A stretch of DNA of 64,000 nucleotides from Amoebidium appalachense. Its lineage: Eukaryota; Ichthyosporea. The position numbers were made by a program, and so were the translations under genes. This document shows positions 28,001 through 39,883 of this stretch, in pieces. Below the pieces are notes generated by a model. It saw only the letters and a program-made list of their open reading frames with translations. It did no database searches and was not told where the DNA came from. The first letter of the stretch is position 1. Every line of letters starts with the position of its first letter. The DNA is taken from assembly GCA_963693365.1 (NCBI GenBank), contig CAVNZM010000001.1, positions 8,990,001-9,054,000 of the forward strand. The letters run 5' to 3'.

Positions 28001-28774
28001 CCCGTGTTGTGTGTGTGCATGTGCAGTGTGGATCAGAAGTGGGCTGTTCCCTAAGTAGGGACCCAACGGAGGTGGTTTGGAAGCAGGGGGGAGGGAGGGC
28101 GACGGGGAGACGGGGAGGAAGGGAGAAGGGAGGGGGGAGGGGAGGGGGGCGCAGGGGATGAGGTATTGAGGCACAGAAACAGGAATCTAAACTGCGGGAA
28201 TAGAAAAGCTAAACACTCACCGCCCACACTCCAACACCCAGACGATGGCAAGTGCATGCATACATGTCAAACACATACACGGCTGCACCCCTGCGCGCAA
28301 ACGCAAGCACGCAAACTCCATTCCACTTATCCCTGCCTCATCCCCCCCCCCCCCCCCACACACACAGGGAGAGAGAGAGACAAAAGCCACATACAGCCCG
28401 GAATTTACCTCTACCCTACCCTGACCTCCCAAAATGTTTCTTTTTAATATACAAAGGCTGGACTTTGTGAGAGTGAGTTCGTGTTGTTCATGCAATCTCT
28501 CAACGTGCGCATTCATGAGGGCAGGACGAGAGCACAAAAAGCAAGAAATAGCTCGACGGAGCAAAAGACAAGGACAAAGTTTCTTTCCCTTCACACCCCT
28601 TTCCCTTTATCAAGCGACATGAACACCCAATCCGTTCCAGCCACTAACAACCTCCCCCACCCCCCCCCCCCCCCCCCCCCCCCCCCTCCCCCCCAAAATG
28701 AAAATACACGCCTGACTGCACAAACCCGCCAATGCACCCACCCCTACACGCACATAAACACAGACACCTACACA

Positions 28775-28904
<130 letters not shown>

Positions 28905-29544
28905 CCCCCTCCCCCCCCCTCTCTATCCATCTCACAAACACACGCACGCACCACGGACGCACGGACGCACGGACGCACGGACACACGCACACGTACACAC
29001 GCACCATGCACGCAAACACGCACGCACACACACCCACGCACACACACACAGTTACAAGCACACTGACAGACACCACCCAAACCCTCTGCTTGCACCAGGC
29101 TGATGTAAAACAAACACTGAAACAGAAAACACAACATGGTATAGCTTCTTTATAACCCACCTTCACAGCTGTCAATGCAAGTGGACCCTTCAGGCGCATT
29201 CTCTCTCTCCTCCATCATACTTGCAACTTAATTCTCATCGGCACCCCTTACACTCAATTCACTTTTGATTGGATGATAAAAGAAAAAAAACTACGACACA
29301 AAAAGACCGCCAGCCCTTTACAAAAACAAGCAAAGGACGTGTATGTGACGTACTTGCATTCGATGCCGTTTACAAACACGTGTACACATGTACAAATGCC
29401 CCCTCGTTTTCCCTACTAGCGGCCCGTTTCTGCAGGCACGTGTACCGTGTTGTGTCACCTGATGCACGTAGGCTGTCAAATGGGCCGTCGTAACACTGGC
29501 AAGTGTGTGCCGTCTGCAGGAGGACGCTGGGCAAGGTGGACGGA

Positions 29545-29568
29545 TTTTGGCGCCAAGTTGTAGCCAAT
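29545..29568 (-). promoter_or_regulatory. CCAAT box plus E2F-like palindrome upstream of copy C
   Basis: The palindrome TTGGCGCCAA (29547-29556) within TTTTGGCGCCAA, next to CCAAT at 29564-29568, lies about 330 bp upstream of the copy C start. On the gene strand it reads CTCTGATTGGCTACAACTTG followed by GCGCCAAAA, the same order as in copy A. Confidence 0.55.
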
Positions 29569-29697
29569 CAGAGCCCAGCCCCGGAGGATCGGATGATTCG
29601 GATCCTCTCCCCCCTTCTGGGACTCCTTCCCCCATCACACACACACTTTTGACACACACACACGCACACACACACACACACACATACACACACACGT

Positions 29698-29744
<47 letters not shown>

Positions 29745-30687
29745 ACACTGTACACACACACACACACACAAGGAAAAAATGAAAGAAGGCGAAGAAGAAC
29801 AAGGAAGGAAACAAACAGGGGAAACTGAAGAGCGTGGAATGTCTCTAGTTCTTCAAGAATTTCTGGAGGTGTGCTCGCTCAACACGTGTTTTTCTTTTTC
29901 TTCTTATTTGTAAGTATTTGTGTGTGTGTCATGATGCATGTGTGGGAGGAGAAGGTGTGTCTGTCTGTGTGTGTGTCCGTGTGTGTGTTGGGGGGGGGGG
30001 GGGGGGGAGAAGGTTTTTTTTTCTTCTTTTTCCCCCTCCTGCCGCCGGATGGACCGTTAAGCTAGGCCCCAGGCTTAGGAGCTTTGAAATTGCTACTGAA
30101 TACCAACGGTACATGAAAACGGTTTTACATTCGTTTCATGTAACAGTTGAAAAATCGATCCAAAATGCAGATTCGCGTGCATGTGTGCTCATATACCCGG
30201 TATTAGAAAAGTTCCGTGATCACACATGGACGCAGGTGTAAGTATACACGCACCCTACGGGCAAGCACACCCACTGGTGCAGTAGTGTGTGATCAACTTT
30301 TACTCACTGCATAACCATGTGATAATTATTTTTTCTAATCACACAAAAAAAGACGAAAGGCATGCCGGTAATATCACTAACTACTGACTATTCATAGTAG
30401 TAAACAAGATTTCATACATTCGACGACCAACCGAAAAAGAAGCACTAAAAACCATTGCAAAGGCACCACAAAACCCCGAGGCAGGTTCCAACTAGGAAAC
30501 TAATCTGACCGGGGATCTCTACAACATCAATATTTTTATTAAATTTTCTCCGCCGCAACTCCACACATGCAATCATAATTACTACGTCAAAAGTTTCACT
30601 AATATGCATATCATCAGAAGCTATGTACATACTGATAGGGGGGGGAGGGGGGGGAGGGGGGGGAGGGGGAGGGGAGGGCAGGTGGTG

Positions 30688-30760
<73 letters not shown>

Positions 30761-30761
30761 T

Positions 30762-30797
<36 letters not shown>

Positions 30798-31002
30798 GTG
30801 TGTACGTGCACGTGCGTGCGTGCATGCGTGCGTGTGTGTGTATTTGGGGGGGGGGGGGGGGGGGGGGAGGGACCCTAGGGGAGTTGAGGGAGGAGGGGGG
30901 GAGGAGAGGGGGAGGGTCGTAAAGTAACTAGAGTGCTTGCTGTCAACACAACTGCTTGCGTAATAACGTGAAGTAGCTAGCACTCATACTGACCCAATGA
31001 CG

Positions 31003-31335
31003 TCACTGAGTGCAAGGTTCTTGGGCCCCCTCGACAGACCTGCGCTCTGTGGGAACGTGTGTGAGTGAGTGAATGAGTGAGTGAGTGAGCAAGTGAGTGA
31101 GCAAGTGAGTGAGCAAGTGAGTGAGTGAGTGAGTAAGTGAGTGAGTGAGTGAGTGAGTGAGTGAGCAAGTGAGTGAGTGAGTGAGTGAGCAAGTGAGTGA
31201 GCAAGTGAGTGAGCAAGTGAGTGAGTGAGTGAGTGAGTGAGTGAGTGAGTGAGTGAGTGATTGAGTGAGTGAGTGGGTGGGTGGGTGGGTGGGTGGGTGG
31301 GTGAGTGAGTGAAAGAGTGAGTGAGTGAGTGAGTG

Positions 31336-31418
<83 letters not shown>

Positions 31419-31781
31419 GTGCGTGTGTGTATGCAAGTATGCACACATGGGCGACGACATGTTGGCACGAAGGCATTATTGTGTGTATGACCGTCCACGA
31501 TTGAGCAAAACAAACAATCCTTAGATAGAGCCCTATTGTCAGTCTGACACAAAAACTCAAATTGGGGCACTACTAAGGATAAGTGTTTCACATTCTTATA
31601 CGTGTTAGAAAGGCATGTGGCCCACCTCCCCTTTTCACCTCCCATGTTTGCCTCGAGCACAAATCGTTGATCCTCCTGTAATACCCCCCCCCCCTCCCCC
31701 CCCCTCCCCGGCCCCTCTTCCCCCCCACGGGCACCCTCATCCCCCCCTCCCCCCACCCCTAATCCCCACCCGTAATCCCAG

Positions 31782-31832
<51 letters not shown>

Positions 31833-32103
31833 AAAACAATCACCACAACCACAAAAAAATCACCGCAACCAATATCATAAAAAGAACATACAACATCCTT
31901 GCGGCATTACATAGCGTATATGTGCAAACTCCTAACATCTACATAATGTTTCCAACCCATGACCCCTCCTTAGCATAACCTTCCCTGACCCACTCTTCTT
32001 CACCTACCAGAATCTGCGATACCCCCCTATCCCCCCCCCCTCCCCCCCCCCACACACACCCCCCTATCACCCCCCCCCCCCCCCCTCCCTCTCCCAAACA
32101 AAC

Positions 32104-32146
<43 letters not shown>

Positions 32147-34648
32147 ACCCCACACACACCACCCCACACACACATCCCTACCGGTATACCACCCACCCCT
32201 ACTCGGCTTCTGTCTGTACACTAAAGTTCCCGATACAGCAACCCAAAACAAAGTAAAGCGAATGGATTTTATACATGGCCCCACGTAAACCGGGATCATG
32301 ACAGCTCTCGGGACCAATCAGAAGGCTCTTACCTGCCCCTGTTTGAAGCCACTCGTAGACCGATGACCCCTCAGGAACACTGGGCAGATTCGCGATGATG
32401 TCGAAATCCTCTTTGGGTGGGAGCGGCCACGCTATCAGAGCCAAAATGTCCGTAAGCGCAGGGCAATCATTAATCCCTACAAATATCAACCGTGTTTCCC
32501 GTCGATCCAGATCTTTGGGAATTTTCCCGAGCGTCATGATGTTGGCATCGACTAATTGCAGAACGCACAATATTGGGTAATCGGCGAGCGACAGCTGGAT
32601 AACGGGCTGACTCAGAACGTCTTTTTCACCCCCAAAGAGCATTATGAATTCAATTCTAGGACTAGTAATCTCGATCGCATCGCCGACAAAACCTTTACCG
32701 CTCGAAACATTACAATACTCCAAAATGCTACACACCGACACATTTGAAAATGTCTACTGTTCCATTGGGGCAGTTTACTTTGAGATAATCAAGCGTAGGG
32801 ATAGGCAGAAGAAGAAAATCACCGCACTCAAAATCGATATACCTTAAGACCGGAAACTGCGACAGGCACGAAAAATCAAGCGCCAAGCCCCCCGAAGCAT
32901 GTAATTGGTTATCCTCTTTCAACACGTGGATATACAAATCAGTGAGGGTGGAGAAGATATACCGGTGGATAACCGAGAGTGTGTCCCAAATTTTCGATCT
33001 TGCTTGGTTCCATTTATCGTGGCCGATTTCCGCCCGATAAACCTCCACAAATAGTGCATGCTCAAACAGTGTCGGAAAAAAAGGCCCGAACACGTCGCGC
33101 ACATAAATCTCTTGCAGACTACCTCTATTGTAACTACACGCCATTCTGCCTTGTGTGTTCAAACATTCTTGTGGCTCAGAACAGAGCCCATCCGCAAACT
33201 TGACGCCCGATATGCCAAGACTTTCCACATTTAGACAGTGTTCCCACGCCATGAGAACATACTCGCCGGTGTAGTCTGAGGGCATAAGGTCCCATGTTTG
33301 CTCACCCTGGGGAAGCGAAAACTTCAACTCCAGAATCTCAATTATCTTGCCAACGGTCTCGAAAAAGAAATCGAAGCTCGCTTTTGCACGGTCGGAATGC
33401 AGTCCGAATTTACTCTCCACACCAAGCCTGGCTGATAGCGTTGTGCGGCATGAGCGTAAAGCGCAAATCTCTTGAAATTTGGAAGTTTGCACGTGGCGAG
33501 GTATGTGGCCAAGGGTTGTAACAAAGATGTCGTACGTGCGCAGACATTCATCATCCTGGTCGCGTAAAGTCGATTTCGATCCCGGCCAGGACAGGGTCCC
33601 AGTGAAATAAAAATAAAAGAACACAGCTCCAGAATTTGCGCCGTGCGATCTTGGCGGGCCCGAATCTTATGGTGACGTCGCTTGCCTGTTGGTTGGTGGA
33701 AACTGAGCGAAGGCGGCGACATGTTGACGATAGGGCAATTCGATCGTAGAGGCCCAGGTACTGGGTTATTGCACACAGTATCTCCGGGGGAAGAGCCGAT
33801 AGGAAACTGGCATCTGCAGTGATGGAATGAGGAATGTGTGAGTTCAGGGGGGGGAAGGGGGGACGGGGTCTGGGGGAAAGGGGGAGGGGGGATCTTGGGG
33901 GGGGGGGGGGGGGGGGGTGAGTGTGGAGGGGTGAGGTGGTGTCGGTGGGCAGCGGTTGTGGTGGCTGTGTACTTTCTGTAGGTATGGGGAGGGAGGGAGA
34001 GGGGGGTGGGAACGAGGGATGGAAGAGGAGGGCAAAAGTTCGAGGGGCAGATACAATGTTGCAAAATGTGAGGGTTGGAGCCATAGGCAGGCACGAGGAA
34101 TGTCCGGATGAAGGGCTGGGCGGGGAAGCGAGGAGGGGCCCCCAGGCAAGGGGATTTTCTTAGGGGGGGTGGAGGGGGGAGGGGGTGGGAAGAGGCGGGG
34201 TTGGGTAGGGTAAAGTCAGACAGTTGAATGTTAGAAGAAGGGGGGGGGGGGGGGGGGGGGGGGAGGAGGGAGAACGCCCCCGGCGGGAGAAGGGGAGGGG
34301 GGAGGGGGAGAGGAGAGGGGAGGGGGGGGGGGGGGGGGGGATGTTTTAGTTGCACATTAGCAGGTGAGCATATAAGACGGCAGACAGGATGAGTCGGGTG
34401 TCATAAAAAGGATATTGGTGCAACCACCTTAGAGCCACTTGCAAAACAGTGCATGGGCAGCCCGTTTGGCATGTGTATGCATGTCTTGGGTGAATAATTG
34501 TGCGGGGCTCGGCAAAGGGAGAGGACGGGCGGGAGTGAGGAGAGAAAATAACAGAGAGGCCACTGGAGATGGGTTGTGTTGGGGTAGGGGCGGAAACCGG
34601 TGGAGAGAAGGGGGGGGGGGGGGGGGGGGGGGAGGGGGGGGGGCCAGG

Positions 34649-34680
<32 letters not shown>

Positions 34681-35222
34681 AGGGCAGGAAGGAAGTGCGG
34701 TACCCAGACACGGAGGGAGACACCTAAACAGTGGGAAAAGTAAACCCGTCACTCACACACCCACACTACTATTTCTTCACAACTTCACAATGGGATATAT
34801 ACACACACACACACACGCACGCGCATGCGCACGCACGCACCCACCCCTGCACGCAAACGCACACACACACACTGCATGTCACCTCTTTCCAGAACCTCCC
34901 CCCCCCCTCCCCCCGCCCCCTTACCCTTCCTCCTCCCCCCTCCCCCTCACACATACACACACACACGCACACACACACAAATACGCTTACAAACCCACAC
35001 AACTTTTCTTGCACAAAAAAAAAAAACACACTCACTCACACACACGGGCAAGCGGACCCTCACACGAGGCCTCTGGTTGAACCAAAAAAAAAAAAGCCCA
35101 TGATAAATCGTTTTCAAGCACAAAAACCAAACAACGTATCAACAGTGGTTCTTCTTCCCACCTGGATGGTTGTCGCCTGCAGCCGAAGTCGACCCGTCAG
35201 GCCTACTCTCAATCGCCTCCAT
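31003..35222 (-). pseudogene. F-box/LRR gene copy D, several frameshifts
   Basis: Exon 1 is 35222-35162 (MEAIESRPDGSTSAAGDNHP, phase 1 at GTGGGA). Exon 2 is 33813-32333, ending at GCAG|GTAAGA. Exon 3 is 31046-31003 (tail ERRSVEGAQEPCTQ, TGA). The F-box is LPPEILCAITQYLGLYDRI. Compared with copies A-C, exon 2 has an extra base near 33569, another near 33511, a missing base near 33428 and an extra base near 32747, so at least four indels break the frame. Between the breaks the protein is well conserved, for example TWDLMPSDYTGEYV. Intron 2 contains a GAGT-type array and (GT)n on the plus strand, so the sense strand reads (ACTC)n/(CA)n next to the acceptor. Confidence 0.75.
31062..31335. repeat. 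(GAGT)n tetranucleotide array with AGCA variants
   Basis: About 270 bp of GTGA/GAGT units interspersed with GAGCAAGT variants and a GGGT block (31273-31303), followed by (GT)n at 31339-31412. It lies in intron 2 of copy D. Confidence 0.95.
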
Positions 35223-35440
35223 CACTCCCGTTTCAGAAACATGTCGAATCCCCTGCACTCGCCCAAATTGAAAGGTTGACAGGTAGAACGCTAGGAAAGG
35301 AGTATCTTGCTAGCCCTTCGGATGAACAAGGGATGTTCGTGTATGTTCGCGAATTGCAGCTGTTTACCTACTCCGACGTGTGTCTGCCAGCTGCAGCTCT
35401 GCCTGCCTCTGCGCTTTTAGTGGATACCCGAGGTTTGCAA

Positions 35441-35463
35441 ATTGGCGTGAAAAAAAAGCCAAT
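35441..35463 (-). promoter_or_regulatory. CCAAT box and E2F-like half-site upstream of copy D
   Basis: ATTGGCGTGAAAA (35441 on) adjoins CCAAT at 35459-35463, about 220 bp upstream of the copy D start. On the gene strand it reads CTCTGATTGGCTTTTTTTTC then ACGCCAAT, aligning with the other three copies, though the palindrome is lost. Confidence 0.45.
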
Positions 35464-35479
35464 CAGAGCTAAGATTTTC

Positions 35480-35728
35480 AAAAAGTCAAGGTTCGAATCC
35501 GAGAGTCCCCGTTTTTTTTTGTTTTTTTTTGGGAGGGCTCCATAGTTCGAAGTTGCCCACACGCCGGCACACGGCCTCCCTCATTTTCCACGTGTTACCT
35601 GGAATGAATGTCTTCCAACCGTTCCGTGGGTGCTGCTGGCCCAACCCGTGTGAAAGCCGGCGTATACACACGTATCGGGCTGCTCTGGCCCACGGTTAAA
35701 TACATGCATAAGGCCCGGCGCCTTCATC

Positions 35729-35759
<31 letters not shown>

Positions 35760-36338
35760 GCACACCCACCCACCCAAAACCACCACCGCCACCTACACCA
35801 GAATATTGGAGACACCCATGCGCACAGGTATTGCTGTATCAGATTCTACGTAGTACTGGTAGAGTATACGTGTGATGATGCACACATTTGATGATGGTAC
35901 AAACGAACTGAGAGCGCAAAAAAGATCTAGAGCAGTCCCTGTGACAAAGGTGGCAGCGACCGTAATCATGGGTGTGTGTGTGTGTGTGTGTGTGTGGCTG
36001 CATGTAAACGTATCTAGAAACGAATGAAAACGTAGGCATAAACTGAATTCTAAGATTAAAAGTATTAGGTACATGTGTATTTCCTTCGAAATTTGTGAAA
36101 CCGGGTGTACGGTGATGCCTCCCCCTGGGGGAAGGGGGGGGGGGGGACAGGTCAAGCCATCTCCATCGGACACGTACATTAGTGCTATACGGCTTCAAGA
36201 GACTTTATTGATAGATTATGGAAGACGAATTCGAACAACACCGGGAACTTAGCATATCCAGTGCGCTCCGAACTAACGGCATAATGGGTCTCCACAGACG
36301 GTGGCGGTATGGGTGGGTGGGTGGGTGGGTGGTGGTTT

Positions 36339-36376
<38 letters not shown>

Positions 36377-36492
36377 TTGGTTATAGCTATAGGGAAAAAG
36401 AGTGTGGGCCTACCATCTCGTTTTGAAGAAAAGGACACCACAAAAAAGACGGGAGTCAGCCCCTCCGTGCCTGGGAAAAGGGGATTGTGGGG

Positions 36493-36544
<52 letters not shown>

Positions 36545-36743
36545 GTAGGGGGGGGGGGGGGGGGGGGAGGGGGTACAAGAATGTGTAGCTTAGTAAAGCA
36601 CAACGATCACACACCTCACATTAGTGTGCACAAAGGCTCAAGATTCGCAAAAAACATACAGGGCATGCAATGCCAGCCCTCCCTGGTGGTGGTGGTGGCG
36701 GTGTCGTGTGTGTATGTACACGGGTGTGTGTGTGAAGAGGGAG

Positions 36744-36778
<35 letters not shown>

Positions 36779-36925
36779 CTCACGACCTAAAACACAGTGC
36801 AGATATTGCATAGCACACACAAAGGGCAGACATCATATGCAGAACAGACCTTTAGGGGGTCAGGGTGGGCCCAAAGACGCGGCCCTGGGGAGAGTATAGG
36901 CTAGGCTGGAGGTGGGGTGGGGGGG
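35480..36925. other. Non-coding stretch upstream of copy D
   Basis: No exon supported. It contains C/CA (35728-35766), GT (35968-35994), a long G tract (36338-36375), (GT)n at 36499-36540 and a G tract at 36740-36778. The segment 36788-36876 may be a degraded copy of the dispersed repeat (it ends in a GGGTGGGCCCAAAG sequence). Confidence 0.5.
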
Positions 36926-36928
36926 TGG

Positions 36929-37060
36929 GTCGAATGAGGAACACGGCACGAAGAATAATGAGAAACACGGTACAGGACCCATGCAAAAGCAAACAGTCAA
37001 GTGTGAAACATCAGGAACACGCAGTATGCAAGAGAAGTAGAGCCCATCCCCAAGGCGGGG
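36929..37060 (+). repeat. Diverged copy of the dispersed repeat
   Basis: It shares GAGGAACACGG, CACGAAG, ACACGGTACAGGAC, ATGCAAAAGCAAACA and the GTAGAGCCCATCC end with the units of the 38-39 kb array. A similar diverged copy lies at about 37553-37672. Confidence 0.65.
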
Positions 37061-37552
37061 AGAGGGGGGGAGGGGTGATACACAACAGAAAGTACAAATT
37101 CACGACGGGTACCGCAACATGGGTGTGCGAAACAATGCACAGACTCAAATGTTTGCAACACGAAAAGAGTGGCCAGCCCTTTATCAATTGAATCTTGCCT
37201 CTTCCCCCCTTCCCCCCTCCATCTTCTATTTCCAATTTTCATCATCTTGTACGTTATTTACTCACAAGGGTTACTCAGCAAAGAGGTTGTTCCGAGACAG
37301 GGGGGGGGGGGGGGGGGAGCTCTTTGAAGGTGAGGCAGGGAACGAGAAGGCGAGGGGCATATGGCCGTAGGTAGGAGGAAACAGGTAAGGGGACAACAGA
37401 CAAAAAATTTTTGGGGGAAGGTGAAGGGTGGTGAGGGGGGATGGGGAGATTAAACGATGTGTAGCAACACTGTGTGAAGGTTGGGTGAGCAGGAGGGTGT
37501 GCGTGCGTGCGTGTTGGGGGGAGGATGGGGGGAGTGGGGGAAGGGGAGGTTA

Positions 37553-37672
37553 GAATGTGTCAAAGAGTTCAAAGTACTTATTCATGGCGGACAACACCAT
37601 GGGGAGTGCAAAGCACAGACAAAGGGTATGAAGGTTAAGCAGAGCTCATCCCGAGGTTGGGTTGGGTTGGGC
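37553..37672 (+). repeat. Diverged copy of the dispersed repeat
   Basis: The order TTCAAAGTACTTATTCATGG ... AAAGCACAGACAAAGGGTAT ... AAGCAGAGCTCATCC ... GGGCCC matches the family. A poly(G) tract follows, and an 18-base segment (ACCCAAGCATGGATGAGT) is repeated at 37697 and 37746. Confidence 0.55.
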
Positions 37673-37941
37673 CCGGGGGGGGGGGGGGGGGGGGAGGACC
37701 CAAGCATGGATGAGTAGCGGGTGGGGGGGGGGGGGGGGGGGGGGGACCCAAGCATGGATGAGTAGCGGGGGAGAGAGTGTAGGAATGAAGTTGATAGAAC
37801 AGAAAAGTAGAGAAGTGCTGCTCGTTGCAAGGAGGGTCAAATGATAAGAGAAGGGCAGCAACTACGCAGAAGACAATCGGAAGGGAAGGAAGAAGAGCAC
37901 CCGGGAAGGGTGGGCGGGCGGGCAGGGGGGGCGGGGGGAAG

Positions 37942-37972
<31 letters not shown>

Positions 37973-38281
37973 AGGGGAGCGAGGGAGAGAGGGAGGGGAA
38001 GAGAGAGAGAGAGAAGGGTTTGGGGGGAAGACAGGCCCGGGGGGGGAAGGGGAGGGGGAGCAAGGGTATACTAGTTGGAAGCAGTCACTCAAGAAACGGT
38101 TCCGCAAAGCTTCATAGAGTATAAAAACAAAGGCGAGACCTAGGGTTGTGAGCATCGGAGGGGTTTGGTACCGTAAAAACTTTGTGGTGTGTTGGGTGGG
38201 AAAGGAGAAATGGACAGACCAAACGAGAAAACCGATGGAAAAGGAAGCCTGTGTGGTAACCACGAGGTTGGGTGGGTGGGG

Positions 38282-38312
<31 letters not shown>

Positions 38313-39440
38313 TTTGAATGCGGAACACAGTACGAAGTACGCATAGACGATGAGAAGCATGATGCAGGACACATGCAAAGGCAAACATTCAAGTATGCAG
38401 CATCAGCCATGCGCACAGTATGCGTCATAAGCAGAGCCCATCCTCAGGGAGGGCCCAAGTCATCAATTGCGTCTGAGTTTCGACCCCTTAGCCCGCGTAT
38501 ATACGACGCTCCAACTCAGACAGCAGCATCAACTGAACTTGGGTGGGTCAACCCGTCTTGATCAAAGACGAGCAGGGTTGCTTATGCAAGCAAGGTGAGC
38601 AAAACGGTGAAGATGTGTGTGCAAACTAATGCAGTGCAGCGACAAACGCGTATGTGCTTACAGATGCACGACACAGAGCAACCATGCCCGGTTGCATGGA
38701 AGTAAAGATGTCTCCACACAGTGGTCTGTCCTGAAAGGACACCTCTGAAAGAAGACAGGGGGGGGTTTGAATGCGGAACACAGTACGAAGTACGCATAGA
38801 CGATGAGAAGCATGATGCAGGACACATGCAAAGGCAAACATTCAAGTATGCAGCATCAGCCATGCGCACAGTATGCGTCATAAGCAGAGCCCATCCTCAG
38901 GGAGGGCCCAAGTCATCAATTGCGTCTGAGTTTCGACCCCTTAGCCCGCGTATATACGACGCTCCAACTCAGACAGCAGCATCAACTGAACTTGGGTGGG
39001 TCAACCCGTCTTGATCAAAGACGAGCAGGGTTGCTTATGCAAGCAAGGTGAGCAAAACGGTGAAGATGTGTGTGCAAACTAATGCAGTGCAGCGACAAAC
39101 GCGTATGTGCTTACAGATGCACGACACAGAGCAACCATGCCCGGTTGCATGGAAGTAAAGATGTCTCCACACAGTGGTCTGTCCTGAAAGGACACCTCTG
39201 AAAGAAGACAGGGGGGGTTTGAATGCGGAACACAGTACGAAGTACGCATAGACGATGAGAAGCATGATGCAGGACACATGCAAAGGCAAACATTCAAGTA
39301 TGCAGCATCAGCCATGCGCACAGTATGCGTCATAAGCAGAGCCCATCCTCAGGGAGGGCCCAAGCATGGGGGGGGGGGTTTTGAATGCGGAACACAGTAC
39401 GAAGTACGCATACACGATGAGAAGCATGGTGCAGGACATG
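38313..39440 (+). repeat. 453-bp tandem repeat array (2 full, 2 partial units)
   Basis: Full units start at 38313 and 38766 (periods 453 and 452) and look identical apart from G-tract length. Truncated units start at 39218 (about 160 bp) and 39380 (about 60 bp). Each unit begins TTTGAATGCGGAACACAGTA after a G tract and carries AAGCAGAGCCCATCCTCAGG, GGGCCC and TGAGTTTCGACCCC. The first ~150 bp are the dispersed repeat found elsewhere. The remaining ~300 bp were seen only here. Near-identity means a very recent expansion or an assembly duplication. Confidence 0.9.
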
Positions 39441-39599
39441 GGGGGGGGGGGGGAGGGGTTGGGAACTGGGGGCAAAACCCACATGTGGGACACAGCACAC
39501 ACAGCCTGAGACGACTTACATGCACAATGGCATACATGAGCTGAACAGAGACTATTTAACCCACGAGGGAGCCAGTTCTCTATCCTCCCCCCTCCCCCC

Positions 39600-39600
39600 T

Positions 39601-39645
<45 letters not shown>

Positions 39646-39852
39646 TTCCCACAATACAGAGAGGAAGGGAAGAGAAGAAGAATCGACATGAACAAGGGGC
39701 GTTTGAGAGTAAATAGACAGAGAAAAAGTAGACAGAGAAAACAGAAAAGACACGCAAAATGGCCACCCCCCGTGTGTGTGTGTGGGTTAAGTGTGTGTGG
39801 GTTGGGATGGGCAAGTGATTTAAAATTTTACATTTTTCTTTTCTTTTTTTTT

Positions 39853-39883
<31 letters not shown>

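Noticed and set aside
31062-31335. GAGT/GAGCAAGT array as a CRISPR-like or telomeric array
   Set aside because: The units are 4 bp with simple variants, have no unique spacers, and lie inside an intron. It is a tetranucleotide microsatellite.
35485-35530. GGTTCGAATCC followed by GAGAGTCCCCG and a T run, resembling the 3' part of a tRNA gene
   Set aside because: No matching A box, anticodon arm or acceptor stem is present upstream, and the arm around the TTCGAAT loop does not pair. Probably chance.
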